NCBI GenBank assembly: GCA_964610345.1
Contig: CAZSVQ010000006.1
Location: forward strand, 1 to 30,301
Length of the DNA: 30,301 nucleotides
Direction: 5' to 3'
Source: HK-STAS-PATE-36 sp964610345
GTDB lineage: Bacteria > Patescibacteriota > Saccharimonadia > Saccharimonadales > JAGQNJ01
The position numbers were made by a program, and so were the translations under genes. Positions 23,150 through 30,301 of this stretch are shown piece by piece. The notes under the pieces were generated by a model. That model saw nothing but the letters and a program-made list of their open reading frames with translations, ran no database searches and was not told the DNA's origin. The first letter of the stretch is position 1. Every line of letters starts with the position of its first letter.

Positions 23150-24412
23150 TTATTTAGTAGCTCGTATACGTTTTACTTCTTTAGCAAACCATTTTGCGCT
23201 TGGCCTGATTGTACGTTTCATTGTTTTTCTATCTACCTCAACTAATCCAAATTTTGGCCACCAGCCATATGCCCATTCAAAATTGTCAAGTAAACTCCAG
23301 TGATAATAGCCAACTAATCTTACGCCTTCACTCAACGCCCGTTCCATGGCTACGATTGATTCACCCAACCACCACTGTCTGTACTGGTCGTGACCATCGG
23401 CTACTCCATTTTCTGTAATAATTATCGGCTTTCTGTACCTAGCCCATACTCTAAGTAATAACGGATACAAACCTTCTGGCTCCATGTACCAACCTAAGTC
23501 ATTAGTTGGCACCTCTGGGTTGTCGCGGTGAATTACGCGGTAATAATCTGTAAAATAATAGTTAAAACCAATAAAATCCTGGGTTTTTCGAATCCGGTTA
23601 TAAAACCACCAGTTCCAAAAAAATCTCATCCATTTTGTCATTATTTGGTCAACCACATGGTGTGGGCGCTTGGCTTGGATATTGGCCAGCTGTTGGGCAA
23701 TACCAATATTTAAAGTTGGTTTTTTAGTTTTTAATAATTTATATGCTCTACGATGCGCTAAAACTAAATGCCAAATTACAAATGAACCATTTAGCCAACT
23801 CTTTTGATTTGGTGGCCACCAACCCATGACGTACGAATGACTAGCATAAACATTGGGCTCATTAAGAGTAATGATATTGCGGACTAACGGTGCAAATTCT
23901 TCAGCAACTTTTTGCACAAATTCATCCCAAAATTTTAAGTTTTGCTTCTTTTCGAACCCACCTTTATCTGCAAACCAAACAGGTACTGTCCAGTGCCATA
24001 AATTTAGCATTGGTTCTATATTTTGGGCTTTTAGCTTTTTTATATAATTTTTATAGTGCTCTACTGCTTGCTCATCCCACTTGCCTTCTTCTGGCTGTAG
24101 ACGCGCCCACTCAATCCCAAATCTAAAAGAATTTAAGTTTAACTCTTTAACAAGCTTTATATCTTCTTTGTATCGCTTGAAATGCTCAACTCCTTTACCT
24201 GAAATATAATTATCGGGGTTTTCTGCCTCAGATTTTATATCTTCCCAATTTGGAAGCCAGCCTAAATCAGCATGGGCAGATTTTGCTTTTTCTTGCGCAT
24301 TTTGTAGCTCCCACACACTCCACTGATTATGTGTGCCCCCTTCTACCTGATGACTAGCCGTGCTAGCCCCCCATAAAAAGTTTTTTGGAAATTGATTCTT
24401 ATACTTATCCAT
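23150..24412 (-). CDS. Glycoside hydrolase family 1 beta-glycosidase
   Basis: Retaining beta-glucosidase/galactosidase-type enzyme with a TIM-barrel fold. Both catalytic carboxylates are present: acid/base E185 in ITLNEPNVY and nucleophile E334 in IITENGVAD. FLWGASTASHQVEG near the N-terminus is the family signature, and SFRFGIEWARLQPEEG and the DNFEWAYGWWPKFGL sugar-binding loop are intact. 420 aa against a usual ~450. No signal peptide, so cytoplasmic unless exported otherwise. It begins 4 nt after the stop of the secreted beta-helix protein, so the two are co-transcribed. Substrate cannot be told from sequence. Confidence 0.94.
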   Translation of the reverse strand: MDKYKNQFPKNFLWGASTASHQVEGGTHNQWSVWELQNAQEKAKSAHADLGWLPNWEDIKSEAENPDNYISGKGVEHFKRYKEDIKLVKELNLNSFRFGIEWARLQPEEGKWDEQAVEHYKNYIKKLKAQNIEPMLNLWHWTVPVWFADKGGFEKKQNLKFWDEFVQKVAEEFAPLVRNIITLNEPNVYASHSYVMGWWPPNQKSWLNGSFVIWHLVLAHRRAYKLLKTKKPTLNIGIAQQLANIQAKRPHHVVDQIMTKWMRFFWNWWFYNRIRKTQDFIGFNYYFTDYYRVIHRDNPEVPTNDLGWYMEPEGLYPLLLRVWARYRKPIIITENGVADGHDQYRQWWLGESIVAMERALSEGVRLVGYYHWSLLDNFEWAYGWWPKFGLVEVDRKTMKRTIRPSAKWFAKEVKRIRATK

Positions 24413-24416
24413 TTAC

Positions 24417-26447
24417 TTAAAATCTACTGATATTCAGATGATTAGATTTCTTCTCAAAAGCAAAACTAAGCCTATAACTAAACAACGGTATAGTGACTGT
24501 TTTAAGATGATGCCAATATGTATAGCTTTTAGCTAAGTCTCTGTTGATGTCTAGTAATGGTTTCTTGTGTTTACGGTAGTCTACATATGTCACAATTACG
24601 GTTGCAATAATTAAAGCCGTACCTATAGGTATTGCAACTAGTATAAAATCACCCGTGTTGGTTAATAGGCTTGGATCTTCTTGTGCTAAACCAACTGGGT
24701 CTATGATTATACCGTTTACTTGACCATCTTGGTCAAGTTCGCCACCATCAGTTATGTTGTAGGTTAATTGTACCCCTGTTTTGCCATCAATTACTACATC
24801 ACTTAATTGAGCGTTAGGTATGTTACTGAATATTTTGTTTGTAGTTTTATATTTACGAGGCACTAATTGTTTGGCTTTTAGGCTAGTTTCATAAAATAAA
24901 CTAACTGCTTGGGTTGACCCACTGGGGACTTCTAGAGTAAAAGTAGACAAACCTAGTGGGTATTGGTAATTTACATCTGCATTATCTTTTGGTAGCCCGT
25001 CAGTGCTTACGGTTGTAAATGATTTATTAATTACACCAGCTGGAGTTATGAGTTTAGTTTGTTTAGGGCTAGTGCTTTGATTGGTATTATGACTAGCCTG
25101 TTCTACCTCGTATGCTCCAGAATCACAGGTTTGACCTTGAGGCCGGGTTATTCCCCTAGCATCGGTGTTTGGAGTTTGGTCGGTACATATACCACCATCT
25201 ATGGCTATGTTACCAGGTAATGGTTTGATGGTTGGGATAGTACCACCATTGTTAGTTAGATTGTTGAAAAAGCTAGATAGGTTTGGTACTTCATTTTTAT
25301 CAGTTGGTTGGTTGAAGTAGTTGTTACAAGAGGCATCGTCTGTGATGTTGCCACCATTGCTAGTTAGAGTTTGGTTGATGGTGCCGGCGGAAGGAGGTTG
25401 GCCAAACAATGCTGCATAGTCACCAGATAATTTACAGCCTACTGACGATCCTGCAATTAGGTTATTAGTTGCATTAACGGTTATATTCGAAACGTCAGAT
25501 GCACCTACGGCTAATCCGCCCAGTGCAATATTGCCACTATAAGTATTACTGCTAGAAATTTTAGTAATTGTATTGTTTTGTAATCCTAAGATCATATTTA
25601 CAACCGAATTTTGTGCACCAAGACCAACACCAACACCAGTCGCTATTGAACTACCGCTACTTACATCAGTAATCGACGTATTTTCTAAATCGATGTTAAT
25701 GGTAATGCTTACCGGTATGCCCGCAAAATAACTCACACCATTTACAGGGCTGTCATCGCTTTTTATATTTTCTAAAACAGAGTTTTTAATACTAATGTTT
25801 CCACCAGTTTGTAAAGAAATACCGAATACACCACTAGCACTGTTAGCTAACAAATCATGGACATAAACTTTGTTTACATTAACGGCAACAGCTGTATAAA
25901 ACACTAAGCCTCCGATACCACCGCCTGCACCTTTAATGCTATTAGTGCCATCAACCTCAATGTTATATATATTGGATGTCGTTCCAGCTACGGTTGCGCC
26001 AATTTCAATTCCAGAACCTTTTTGTGCAACAACGGTAAAATTATTCAGATCAACAGTTCCCAAAGAGGTTATGTTGTACTTCATGGCTACAAATTGGCTA
26101 TTACCATTAATGATACTTACATCCATGCCTTGACCATTAATGTTCACTATTTTATTTATTTCTGGTAAGTCGGCCGTAAGGGTTATTGTACCTGTGGGCA
26201 GGTTCATGGTGTCATTGTTGCCGTTTCCGGCTAAACAATCATCATGAGTTTGTGCTTGGTCGTTAATATTTGTTATGGCTTCAGACAGTTGGCATTGATT
26301 GTTTTCGGCAATAGCGTCATTGCCGGCTACTACATTTAGGGTAGCTGCACTAGCTTTTGGAGTTAACAAAAGCATACACAAAACAGAAACAACCCCACTT
26401 AATATTATTAAACTTACGCGATGTTTTTTACTTAATACTAAAGTCAT
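24417..26447 (-). CDS. Secreted beta-helix surface protein with LTNTG sorting signal
   Basis: 676 residues. Signal peptide 1-34 (hydrophobic core LIILSGVVSVLCMLLL, cleavage after ASA). CQLSEAITNIN and NLPTGTITLTADLPEINKIV start a right-handed beta-helix-like region of repeated Asn/Thr/Gly/Ile strands (about 60-400). AIDGGICTDQTPNTDARGITRPQG followed by CDSGAYE is the ending seen in choice-of-anchor Q-type proteins. Near residue 595 is LTNTG, then a hydrophobic helix (DFILVAIPIGTALIIATVIVTYV) and RKHKK, as in sortase substrates. Unusually, about 45 more residues follow the basic stop. Probably displayed at the cell surface, perhaps in host contact. Co-transcribed with the GH1 gene. Confidence 0.82.
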   Translation of the reverse strand: MTLVLSKKHRVSLIILSGVVSVLCMLLLTPKASAATLNVVAGNDAIAENNQCQLSEAITNINDQAQTHDDCLAGNGNNDTMNLPTGTITLTADLPEINKIVNINGQGMDVSIINGNSQFVAMKYNITSLGTVDLNNFTVVAQKGSGIEIGATVAGTTSNIYNIEVDGTNSIKGAGGGIGGLVFYTAVAVNVNKVYVHDLLANSASGVFGISLQTGGNISIKNSVLENIKSDDSPVNGVSYFAGIPVSITINIDLENTSITDVSSGSSIATGVGVGLGAQNSVVNMILGLQNNTITKISSSNTYSGNIALGGLAVGASDVSNITVNATNNLIAGSSVGCKLSGDYAALFGQPPSAGTINQTLTSNGGNITDDASCNNYFNQPTDKNEVPNLSSFFNNLTNNGGTIPTIKPLPGNIAIDGGICTDQTPNTDARGITRPQGQTCDSGAYEVEQASHNTNQSTSPKQTKLITPAGVINKSFTTVSTDGLPKDNADVNYQYPLGLSTFTLEVPSGSTQAVSLFYETSLKAKQLVPRKYKTTNKIFSNIPNAQLSDVVIDGKTGVQLTYNITDGGELDQDGQVNGIIIDPVGLAQEDPSLLTNTGDFILVAIPIGTALIIATVIVTYVDYRKHKKPLLDINRDLAKSYTYWHHLKTVTIPLFSYRLSFAFEKKSNHLNISRF

Positions 26448-26454
26448 TTCACTA

Positions 26455-26460
26455 ATTATA
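26455..26460 (-). promoter_or_regulatory. -10 box TATAAT, 7 nt before the surface-protein gene
   Basis: Minus strand TATAAT with 7 nt to the ATG at 26447 and no SD. Leaderless type. It lies in the 24-bp gap after the alkD-like stop. Confidence 0.55.
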
Positions 26461-26471
26461 GCATGAGCGCA

Positions 26472-27176
26472 TTACTTCTTTAACGCCATATAATATTTTT
26501 TATCAAAACTGCCTAGACGCTCAAGACTATAACGCAACGCTGTGCGAGGTAAAACAAATGCATACTCATCTAAAAATTCTTTTAAGGCAAGTTCGTCTTT
26601 TTTGCCGGCCTCACGGAGCATCCAGCCAACAGCTTTATGAATCAAATCTTCAGAATCGTTAATTAACAGTTTAGATATAACAAAAGTATCATCTAGTTGG
26701 CTAGCTCTTATAAATTGCCAGGTACTAACAATCGCTATCCGGCGCTCCCACAAATTAATAGATTTTGCCAATTTATAAAGAATATCCCGTGGTTTATCAA
26801 TTAAATAACCTCCCACTACATCTCGGCAACTAACATCTACTAAATCCCAATTATTTATCCGGTCTGTGCGCTTTAAATACAAATTATACAAAGCTTTTTT
26901 ATGCATATGATCAGCTTTTTTAGTTTGGTTTGTCATAATTATTAATGCAGTCATACGATGTTCGTGTATTGGGCTTTCTAGCAACTCTTCAATTTGATTT
27001 AACGGCAGATCATTGAATTGCCTAGCAACTTTGCGGATTAATGGCACCCTTAAGCCAATAAAAATATCACCTGACCCATATTCACCCACACCAGTTTTAA
27101 AAAATCGTTGCAAAAATACTGCGTCGGGCGGGCTTTCGTATTTATTTAGTTCTGTTTGGACTTCTTTTGCGGTCAT
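26472..27176 (-). CDS. AlkD-type DNA alkylation-repair glycosylase
   Basis: HEAT-like repeat protein that excises bulky or cationic alkylated bases. 234 aa, the usual AlkD size. Residues matching those known in the B. cereus enzyme are visible: NNWDLVD (W110, D114), LWERRIAIVSTW (R145/R146) and HKAVGWMLREAGK (W185). The series of amphipathic helix pairs fits the C-shaped fold. The ending RTALRYSLERLG is also typical of the family. No SD; the -10 box is 8 nt upstream. Activity is inferred from family membership. Confidence 0.88.
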   Translation of the reverse strand: MTAKEVQTELNKYESPPDAVFLQRFFKTGVGEYGSGDIFIGLRVPLIRKVARQFNDLPLNQIEELLESPIHEHRMTALIIMTNQTKKADHMHKKALYNLYLKRTDRINNWDLVDVSCRDVVGGYLIDKPRDILYKLAKSINLWERRIAIVSTWQFIRASQLDDTFVISKLLINDSEDLIHKAVGWMLREAGKKDELALKEFLDEYAFVLPRTALRYSLERLGSFDKKYYMALKK

Positions 27177-27184
27177 CTAAAAAT

Positions 27185-27190
27185 ATCATA
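27185..27190 (-). promoter_or_regulatory. -10 box TATGAT, 8 nt before the AlkD-type gene
   Basis: Minus strand TATGAT, then 8 nt to the ATG at 27176. It is divergent from the sortase -10, with only 33 bp between the two boxes. Confidence 0.45.
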
Positions 27191-27223
27191 CCACTGCCCT
27201 AGCTTTTAGCCTCGATTCATTGT

Positions 27224-27229
27224 TATACT
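27224..27229 (+). promoter_or_regulatory. -10 box TATACT, 9 nt before the sortase gene
   Basis: TATACT followed by 9 nt to ATG 27239. An out-of-frame ATG at 27231 opens a five-codon ORF ending at 27248, so initiation at the first ATG would miss the sortase. Confidence 0.45.
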
Positions 27230-27238
27230 TATGGTTAC

Positions 27239-27838
27239 ATGTATGTGAAAAAGGCCCAGGTTGGTTTAAGGCGATTTAATAATTTTTTAACCATCATTAT
27301 AATTGGACTTGGGCTTTACCTAATTATTATGCCTCTCGCGCCCCAACTTGCATTTTGGTACAAGCAAAAAACAGGTAAAATTTCTGATACTATTGTGTAT
27401 TCTGACAGCGGAGAAGCTGGAAGTAAACCTATACCTCAGGATAACCGATTAGTAATACCGCAAATGGGCCTAGACGCAACTGTTAACGAAGGTAAATACG
27501 CCAATACTCTTAAACATGGGCTTTGGCGGCGCCCGATGACATCAACTCCCGACCAAGGCGGCAACACAGTAATTGTTGGACATCGTTTTACCTACAAAGA
27601 CCCGGCAATTTTTTATCACCTAGATAAAGTTAAAGAAGGCGATAATTTTGCCCTGTATTGGCAAAGCAAAGAATACTTATACACGGTAAAAGAAATCCGC
27701 ATTGTTAACCCTGACCAGATTGAGATTGAGGAAAATACAGACGAACCTACGCTTACACTGTATACCTGTACCCCGATGTGGACATCAAAACAACGGCTTG
27801 TAATAATCGCCAAACCAATGGAGGGTCGTGAATCATGA
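27239..27838 (+). CDS. Sortase (class D/E-like transpeptidase)
   Basis: Cleaves at a C-terminal sorting signal and links surface proteins to an acceptor in the envelope. N-terminal membrane anchor (about 17-38, TIIIIGLGLYLIIMPLAPQL), then the sortase beta-barrel with catalytic H115 (VIVGHRFT), C177 (TLYTCTP) and R186 (KQRLVIIAK). 199 aa, normal. Likely substrates carry LPxTG-like signals; the LTNTG protein encoded about 0.8 kb away on the other strand is a candidate. Its stop overlaps the start of a 36-codon membrane ORF as ATGA. Confidence 0.94.
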   Translation: MYVKKAQVGLRRFNNFLTIIIIGLGLYLIIMPLAPQLAFWYKQKTGKISDTIVYSDSGEAGSKPIPQDNRLVIPQMGLDATVNEGKYANTLKHGLWRRPMTSTPDQGGNTVIVGHRFTYKDPAIFYHLDKVKEGDNFALYWQSKEYLYTVKEIRIVNPDQIEIEENTDEPTLTLYTCTPMWTSKQRLVIIAKPMEGRES

Positions 27839-27945
27839 ACGAAAAACTACGCACATTTATATTAATATTACTACTTGCAATAGGGTTATTTGCATTATGG
27901 CTTATCAACAATGAGGTCGACACAAATTTTATAAATCAATTCTAA
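27835..27945 (+). CDS. 36-aa single-helix membrane protein coupled to sortase
   Basis: Short N-terminus MNEKLR, a hydrophobic helix (TFILILLLAIGLFALWLI), then a short polar tail (NNEVDTNFINQF). The ATG overlaps the sortase TGA as ATGA, and GGAGGG sits 9 nt upstream, the strongest SD in the window. This combination makes translation very likely. It may be a sortase accessory or membrane partner; no family is recognised. Confidence 0.8.
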   Translation: MNEKLRTFILILLLAIGLFALWLINNEVDTNFINQF

Positions 27946-27954
27946 TTTCTGACT

Positions 27955-28536
27955 TTAAGTTTTAGGATGGGATTTTTTGCCAACTTTTTTGCGTTTAAAA
28001 TCAATATGTTCTAGTTCTTTGCGTTTTTGATCTAGGCGAATAATGAAGTCTTCGTACGGTTTGAGTAGAGTTGAATACTTCCAGTTTGGTGTCATTATGT
28101 GAAGCAATCGTTTTTTAGACTCTAAATATTCTGCCAAGCAGTAAAAATCACCGTCCCCTGATACTATTATGGCTTTTGCATAATTTGGCATTTCTTTCAT
28201 GGCATACAAAACTAGCTCTGCATCGATATTACCTTTTACAGCTGGCTTTTTTTGAGCATCGTCACTTTTAGTGGGTGATGCCTCAACTGTTGGCTTCAAC
28301 ACAATTAAATAGCCTGCTTCATGTAGCTGGTTATACATTTCTTCATTGTCAGAAACATAGCCAATAAACATATAGGCTTTTGTAACACCGTACTTATTTT
28401 GCAAATATTCTCTAAGCTTCTTCCAGTCCATCTTCCAGCCGGCACGTTGGATGCCTAAATTTAGATTTTGACTATCAATAAAAGCGTAAACATCTGCCCT
28501 TTTTTCAGTTTGTTTTTGTTTTCTTCTGAATCTCAT
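27955..28536 (-). CDS. NYN-domain (LabA/DUF88-type) nuclease-like protein
   Basis: PIN-like NYN fold, commonly RNase-type. Conserved acidic residues are at the expected places: D21 (YAFIDSQNL), D105 (KGNIDAELVLYAM), D128 and D130 (IVSGDGDF). 193 aa with a basic N-terminus and a very basic C-terminus (FKRKKVGKKSHPKT) that could bind nucleic acid. Metal-dependent RNA cleavage is inferred from the family; many members have no known target. Faces the sortase operon tail to tail with a 9-bp gap. Own leaderless-type promoter. Confidence 0.88.
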   Translation of the reverse strand: MRFRRKQKQTEKRADVYAFIDSQNLNLGIQRAGWKMDWKKLREYLQNKYGVTKAYMFIGYVSDNEEMYNQLHEAGYLIVLKPTVEASPTKSDDAQKKPAVKGNIDAELVLYAMKEMPNYAKAIIVSGDGDFYCLAEYLESKKRLLHIMTPNWKYSTLLKPYEDFIIRLDQKRKELEHIDFKRKKVGKKSHPKT

Positions 28537-28543
28537 TTTATTA

Positions 28544-28549
28544 ATTATA
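28544..28549 (-). promoter_or_regulatory. -10 box TATAAT, 7 nt before the NYN gene
   Basis: Minus strand TATAAT with 7 nt to ATG 28536 and no SD. Leaderless type. Confidence 0.55.
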
Positions 28550-28566
28550 ACATTGTTGTTTAGTGT

Positions 28567-29799
28567 TTATTTTTTGGTTGCACTTAATGTTTCGTTAATG
28601 AAAATACCTAAGATTAGCAATCCAGCAACAATTATCATGTTAATTGGAGTTAATCTAATAATTAATAGACTTAAGCCCGCCAGAATAACAAGCACTGCCT
28701 CCACTGCTCTTTTATTGTTGCTAAGCCATATTGTAAATTTATTTTCTTTGCTAAAAATAACTTGGTGTAAACGACCATTTAAGGTTTGGCTAATCCAATC
28801 ACGAACCACTAATGCCTGCTTACCGGGTCCAGTTAGCCAACCTATGGTTGCTATACCCAAAAATACTAACATTAACGCTACGGTTTGCTGCAGTAATGAC
28901 CTCAAAACAATATCCCATACAGCAGTAGCAGCCAATTGATAATCAACAGCAATTTTACTAACAAGATAGGTTTTAGTTAGTCTAAGCGCTAGCAATGATG
29001 CCAACATTAATACTGCATACAACCAACCTATGCGGACAACTGCCTTGCGGCGATTTTTAGCTAACCACACAGCAAGAGCCGTCAATAATACAAATAAAGT
29101 AATAGATGCTAGGCGTATCCACCATAAATTCACCACAATCCAGTGAGCTTTTGGTAAATTGGGAGTAGAAATTATTGTAATGTTACCGACGTTCGACGGT
29201 AATGGTTTATTGGCTAAAAATGATAATTTACTATCTTCTAGACGCTCTGAAATACGAGCATATAAATCATTAATATCAAAAGTGCCGTCACCTTGATAAT
29301 TAGAAACTGCGTTAAGCAATCTTTGGTGTGACCTAGCATTAACAGTTTTCCAAACTTCTTGAAATTTTTGGCTTGCGACAATATTTTTTGCCTGGGTATT
29401 TGTGAAAGTTTCAACCTGTTTTGTAATAGAAGGCACTAAAAACTGCGCCCGCTCAGGCAAAGCTTGTTCGGCAATTTGCTCAACATCAATACTGCTAAAA
29501 ATTGCAGTGGTTGCCTTGTTGGCGATAGCTTCTTGAATTGCTGGGTTTTCAATTAATGGTTGAGTGGCTTCAACATATCGCTGATTGTCTGTAAGGGTGC
29601 GTCCCGTCCAGAAAACTAAGTTCCCGACCACTAGCATTGCTCCGGCAAATCCGGTTGCAAGAATTACCCCTAGTATATTCCAATTAAATTTTATGGATTT
29701 GGTAGTTTGGTCACTTTTAGATATACGGGCTTTTAAAGCCTTGTTTTCTTTTTCAAGTTTGGCAATTCTCTGCTTATCTGAAGTTTTATACTGATTCAT
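28567..29799 (-). CDS. Polytopic membrane protein of unknown function
   Basis: 410 residues. N-terminal charged heptad stretch (IAKLEKENKALKARISK), membrane helix 1 (about 42-66), then about 170 residues outside the membrane with helical, Gln/Asn-rich segments (QPLIENPAIQEAIANKATTA; FDINDLYARISERLED). Five more membrane helices fill the C-terminal half (WIRLASITLFVLLTALAVWL; IGWLYAVLMLASLLALRL; LLQQTVALMLVFLGIATIGWL; two near the end). Similar layouts occur in actinobacterial integral membrane proteins, but I recognise no function. The start has GAGG with good spacing and a sigma-70-type promoter, giving a short leader, unlike the leaderless neighbours. Confidence 0.8.
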   Translation of the reverse strand: MNQYKTSDKQRIAKLEKENKALKARISKSDQTTKSIKFNWNILGVILATGFAGAMLVVGNLVFWTGRTLTDNQRYVEATQPLIENPAIQEAIANKATTAIFSSIDVEQIAEQALPERAQFLVPSITKQVETFTNTQAKNIVASQKFQEVWKTVNARSHQRLLNAVSNYQGDGTFDINDLYARISERLEDSKLSFLANKPLPSNVGNITIISTPNLPKAHWIVVNLWWIRLASITLFVLLTALAVWLAKNRRKAVVRIGWLYAVLMLASLLALRLTKTYLVSKIAVDYQLAATAVWDIVLRSLLQQTVALMLVFLGIATIGWLTGPGKQALVVRDWISQTLNGRLHQVIFSKENKFTIWLSNNKRAVEAVLVILAGLSLLIIRLTPINMIIVAGLLILGIFINETLSATKK

Positions 29800-29819
29800 G
29801 ATTCACCTCTGTTACGTGC

Positions 29820-29848
29820 ATAATATACCTCTTAAGCAAAAAACACAA
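29820..29848 (-). promoter_or_regulatory. Promoter TTGTGT-N17-TATTAT of the membrane-protein gene
   Basis: Minus strand: TTGTGT (29843-29848), 17 bp, TATTAT (29820-29825). The ATG at 29799 follows after 20 nt with GAGGTG as SD. Confidence 0.5.
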
Positions 29849-29904
29849 GCATTAGCATTTTTTCAGATTTTATAACTTAAAGTCCGTATATTTTTAAAAA
29901 CATT

Positions 29905-30301
29905 TTATTGAACACTTTTAGATAAAGCGTCAGCAGGTAAGGTTTTTAGAATATCCTCGTCCTCGGGTGGTTTGAGAGGTTTTTTATTTGTGATTTCAAA
30001 TCGCTGTCCGCTCATTGGTGATTCAACATAATCTTGATTAAGCAAATTTACAAACATGTTTAAATCTTTACCGTCCAAGATGATAATCGCCCCGCTTGTG
30101 TCGGTCATTAATGGCAAATCTAGGGCCTCTAATTGTTCTAAAAGTTTTTTATGAGTTACGGAACTTGGATCTAATTTTTGTAGTTTATTAACTAGAGATT
30201 TTTTACCCTTAACCATCTGCTCTATGGTTTGTTCACCGTCCAACTTAAATTTAAAATTCTCAGCAATTAGCTTTAATTTTTGTTCGGCAATACTGTATTT
30301 T
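29905..30301 (-). CDS. Unknown protein, 5'-truncated by the window edge
   Basis: The frame is open to the right edge with no convincing start; the TTG at 30243 is not preferred because coding-like sequence (YSIAEQKLKLIAENFKFKL) continues upstream. The visible ~132 residues are charged and helical at first (MVKGKKSLVNKLQKLDPSSV), then contain a short beta segment (GAIIILDGKDLNMFVNLL) and a Lys/Pro/Asp-rich end. No family recognised. Confidence 0.6.
   Translation of the reverse strand, partial: KYSIAEQKLKLIAENFKFKLDGEQTIEQMVKGKKSLVNKLQKLDPSSVTHKKLLEQLEALDLPLMTDTSGAIIILDGKDLNMFVNLLNQDYVESPMSGQRFEITNKKPLKPPEDEDILKTLPADALSKSVQ

Overview
The window looks like part of a small, AT-rich bacterial genome of the Candidate Phyla Radiation (Patescibacteria), most likely Saccharibacteria (TM7). 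That placement is an inference. It rests on the compact, mostly SD-poor genes, a stripped-down division/cell-wall cluster, a sortase and sortase-type surface protein, topoisomerase I with C-terminal repeats instead of zinc ribbons, and many -10 boxes set 5-10 nt before a start codon. TGA acts as an ordinary stop.

Layout. 1-5.4 kb (+): 5'-truncated histidine kinase, a receiver-only response regulator with a ~350-residue Pro/Ala/Thr tail, an RsuA/RluB-type pseudouridine synthase, an unknown ORF and the GTPase Der. 5.4-6.3 kb: a short membrane-anchored protein gene broken by two apparent single-base losses. 6.3-7.5 kb: pth facing a possible 2OG-Fe(II) oxygenase-like gene, with overlapping 3' ends. 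7.66-8.03 kb (-): a strongly structured, non-coding ~365-nt RNA gene with its own textbook promoter and terminator; I could not assign it to a family, and it is the most interesting item here. 8.1-13.15 kb (+): dprA, topA, an alpha-helical repeat-like ORF and a sigma-region-4/HARE-HTH regulator. 13.15-14.0 kb: a gene-free, AT-rich stretch with short repeats.

14.0-22.3 kb (-): the dcw cluster, in transcription order mraZ, (uncertain 66-aa ORF), rsmH, (19-aa ORF), ftsL-like, ftsI/PBP, mraY, ftsW, murG, ftsQ. It is headed by four phased GTGGG(T) MraZ boxes. The Mur ligases, ftsA and ftsZ are not in this cluster. 22.4-30.3 kb: a membrane-anchored SH3-like protein, a GH1 beta-glycosidase, a large secreted beta-helix-type protein with an LTNTG sorting signal, an AlkD-type repair protein, a sortase with a 36-aa membrane partner, a NYN-domain nuclease-like protein, a six-helix membrane protein and a truncated unknown gene.

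How the parts fit. Translation and RNA maintenance (Pth, Der, pseudouridine synthase), DNA uptake and topology (DprA, TopA) and peptidoglycan synthesis and division (dcw) form the housekeeping core. The sortase, the LTNTG protein, the glycosidase and the SH3-like protein form a cell-surface set. First genes of transcription units commonly look leaderless, while internal genes carry Shine-Dalgarno sequences or overlap the preceding stop.
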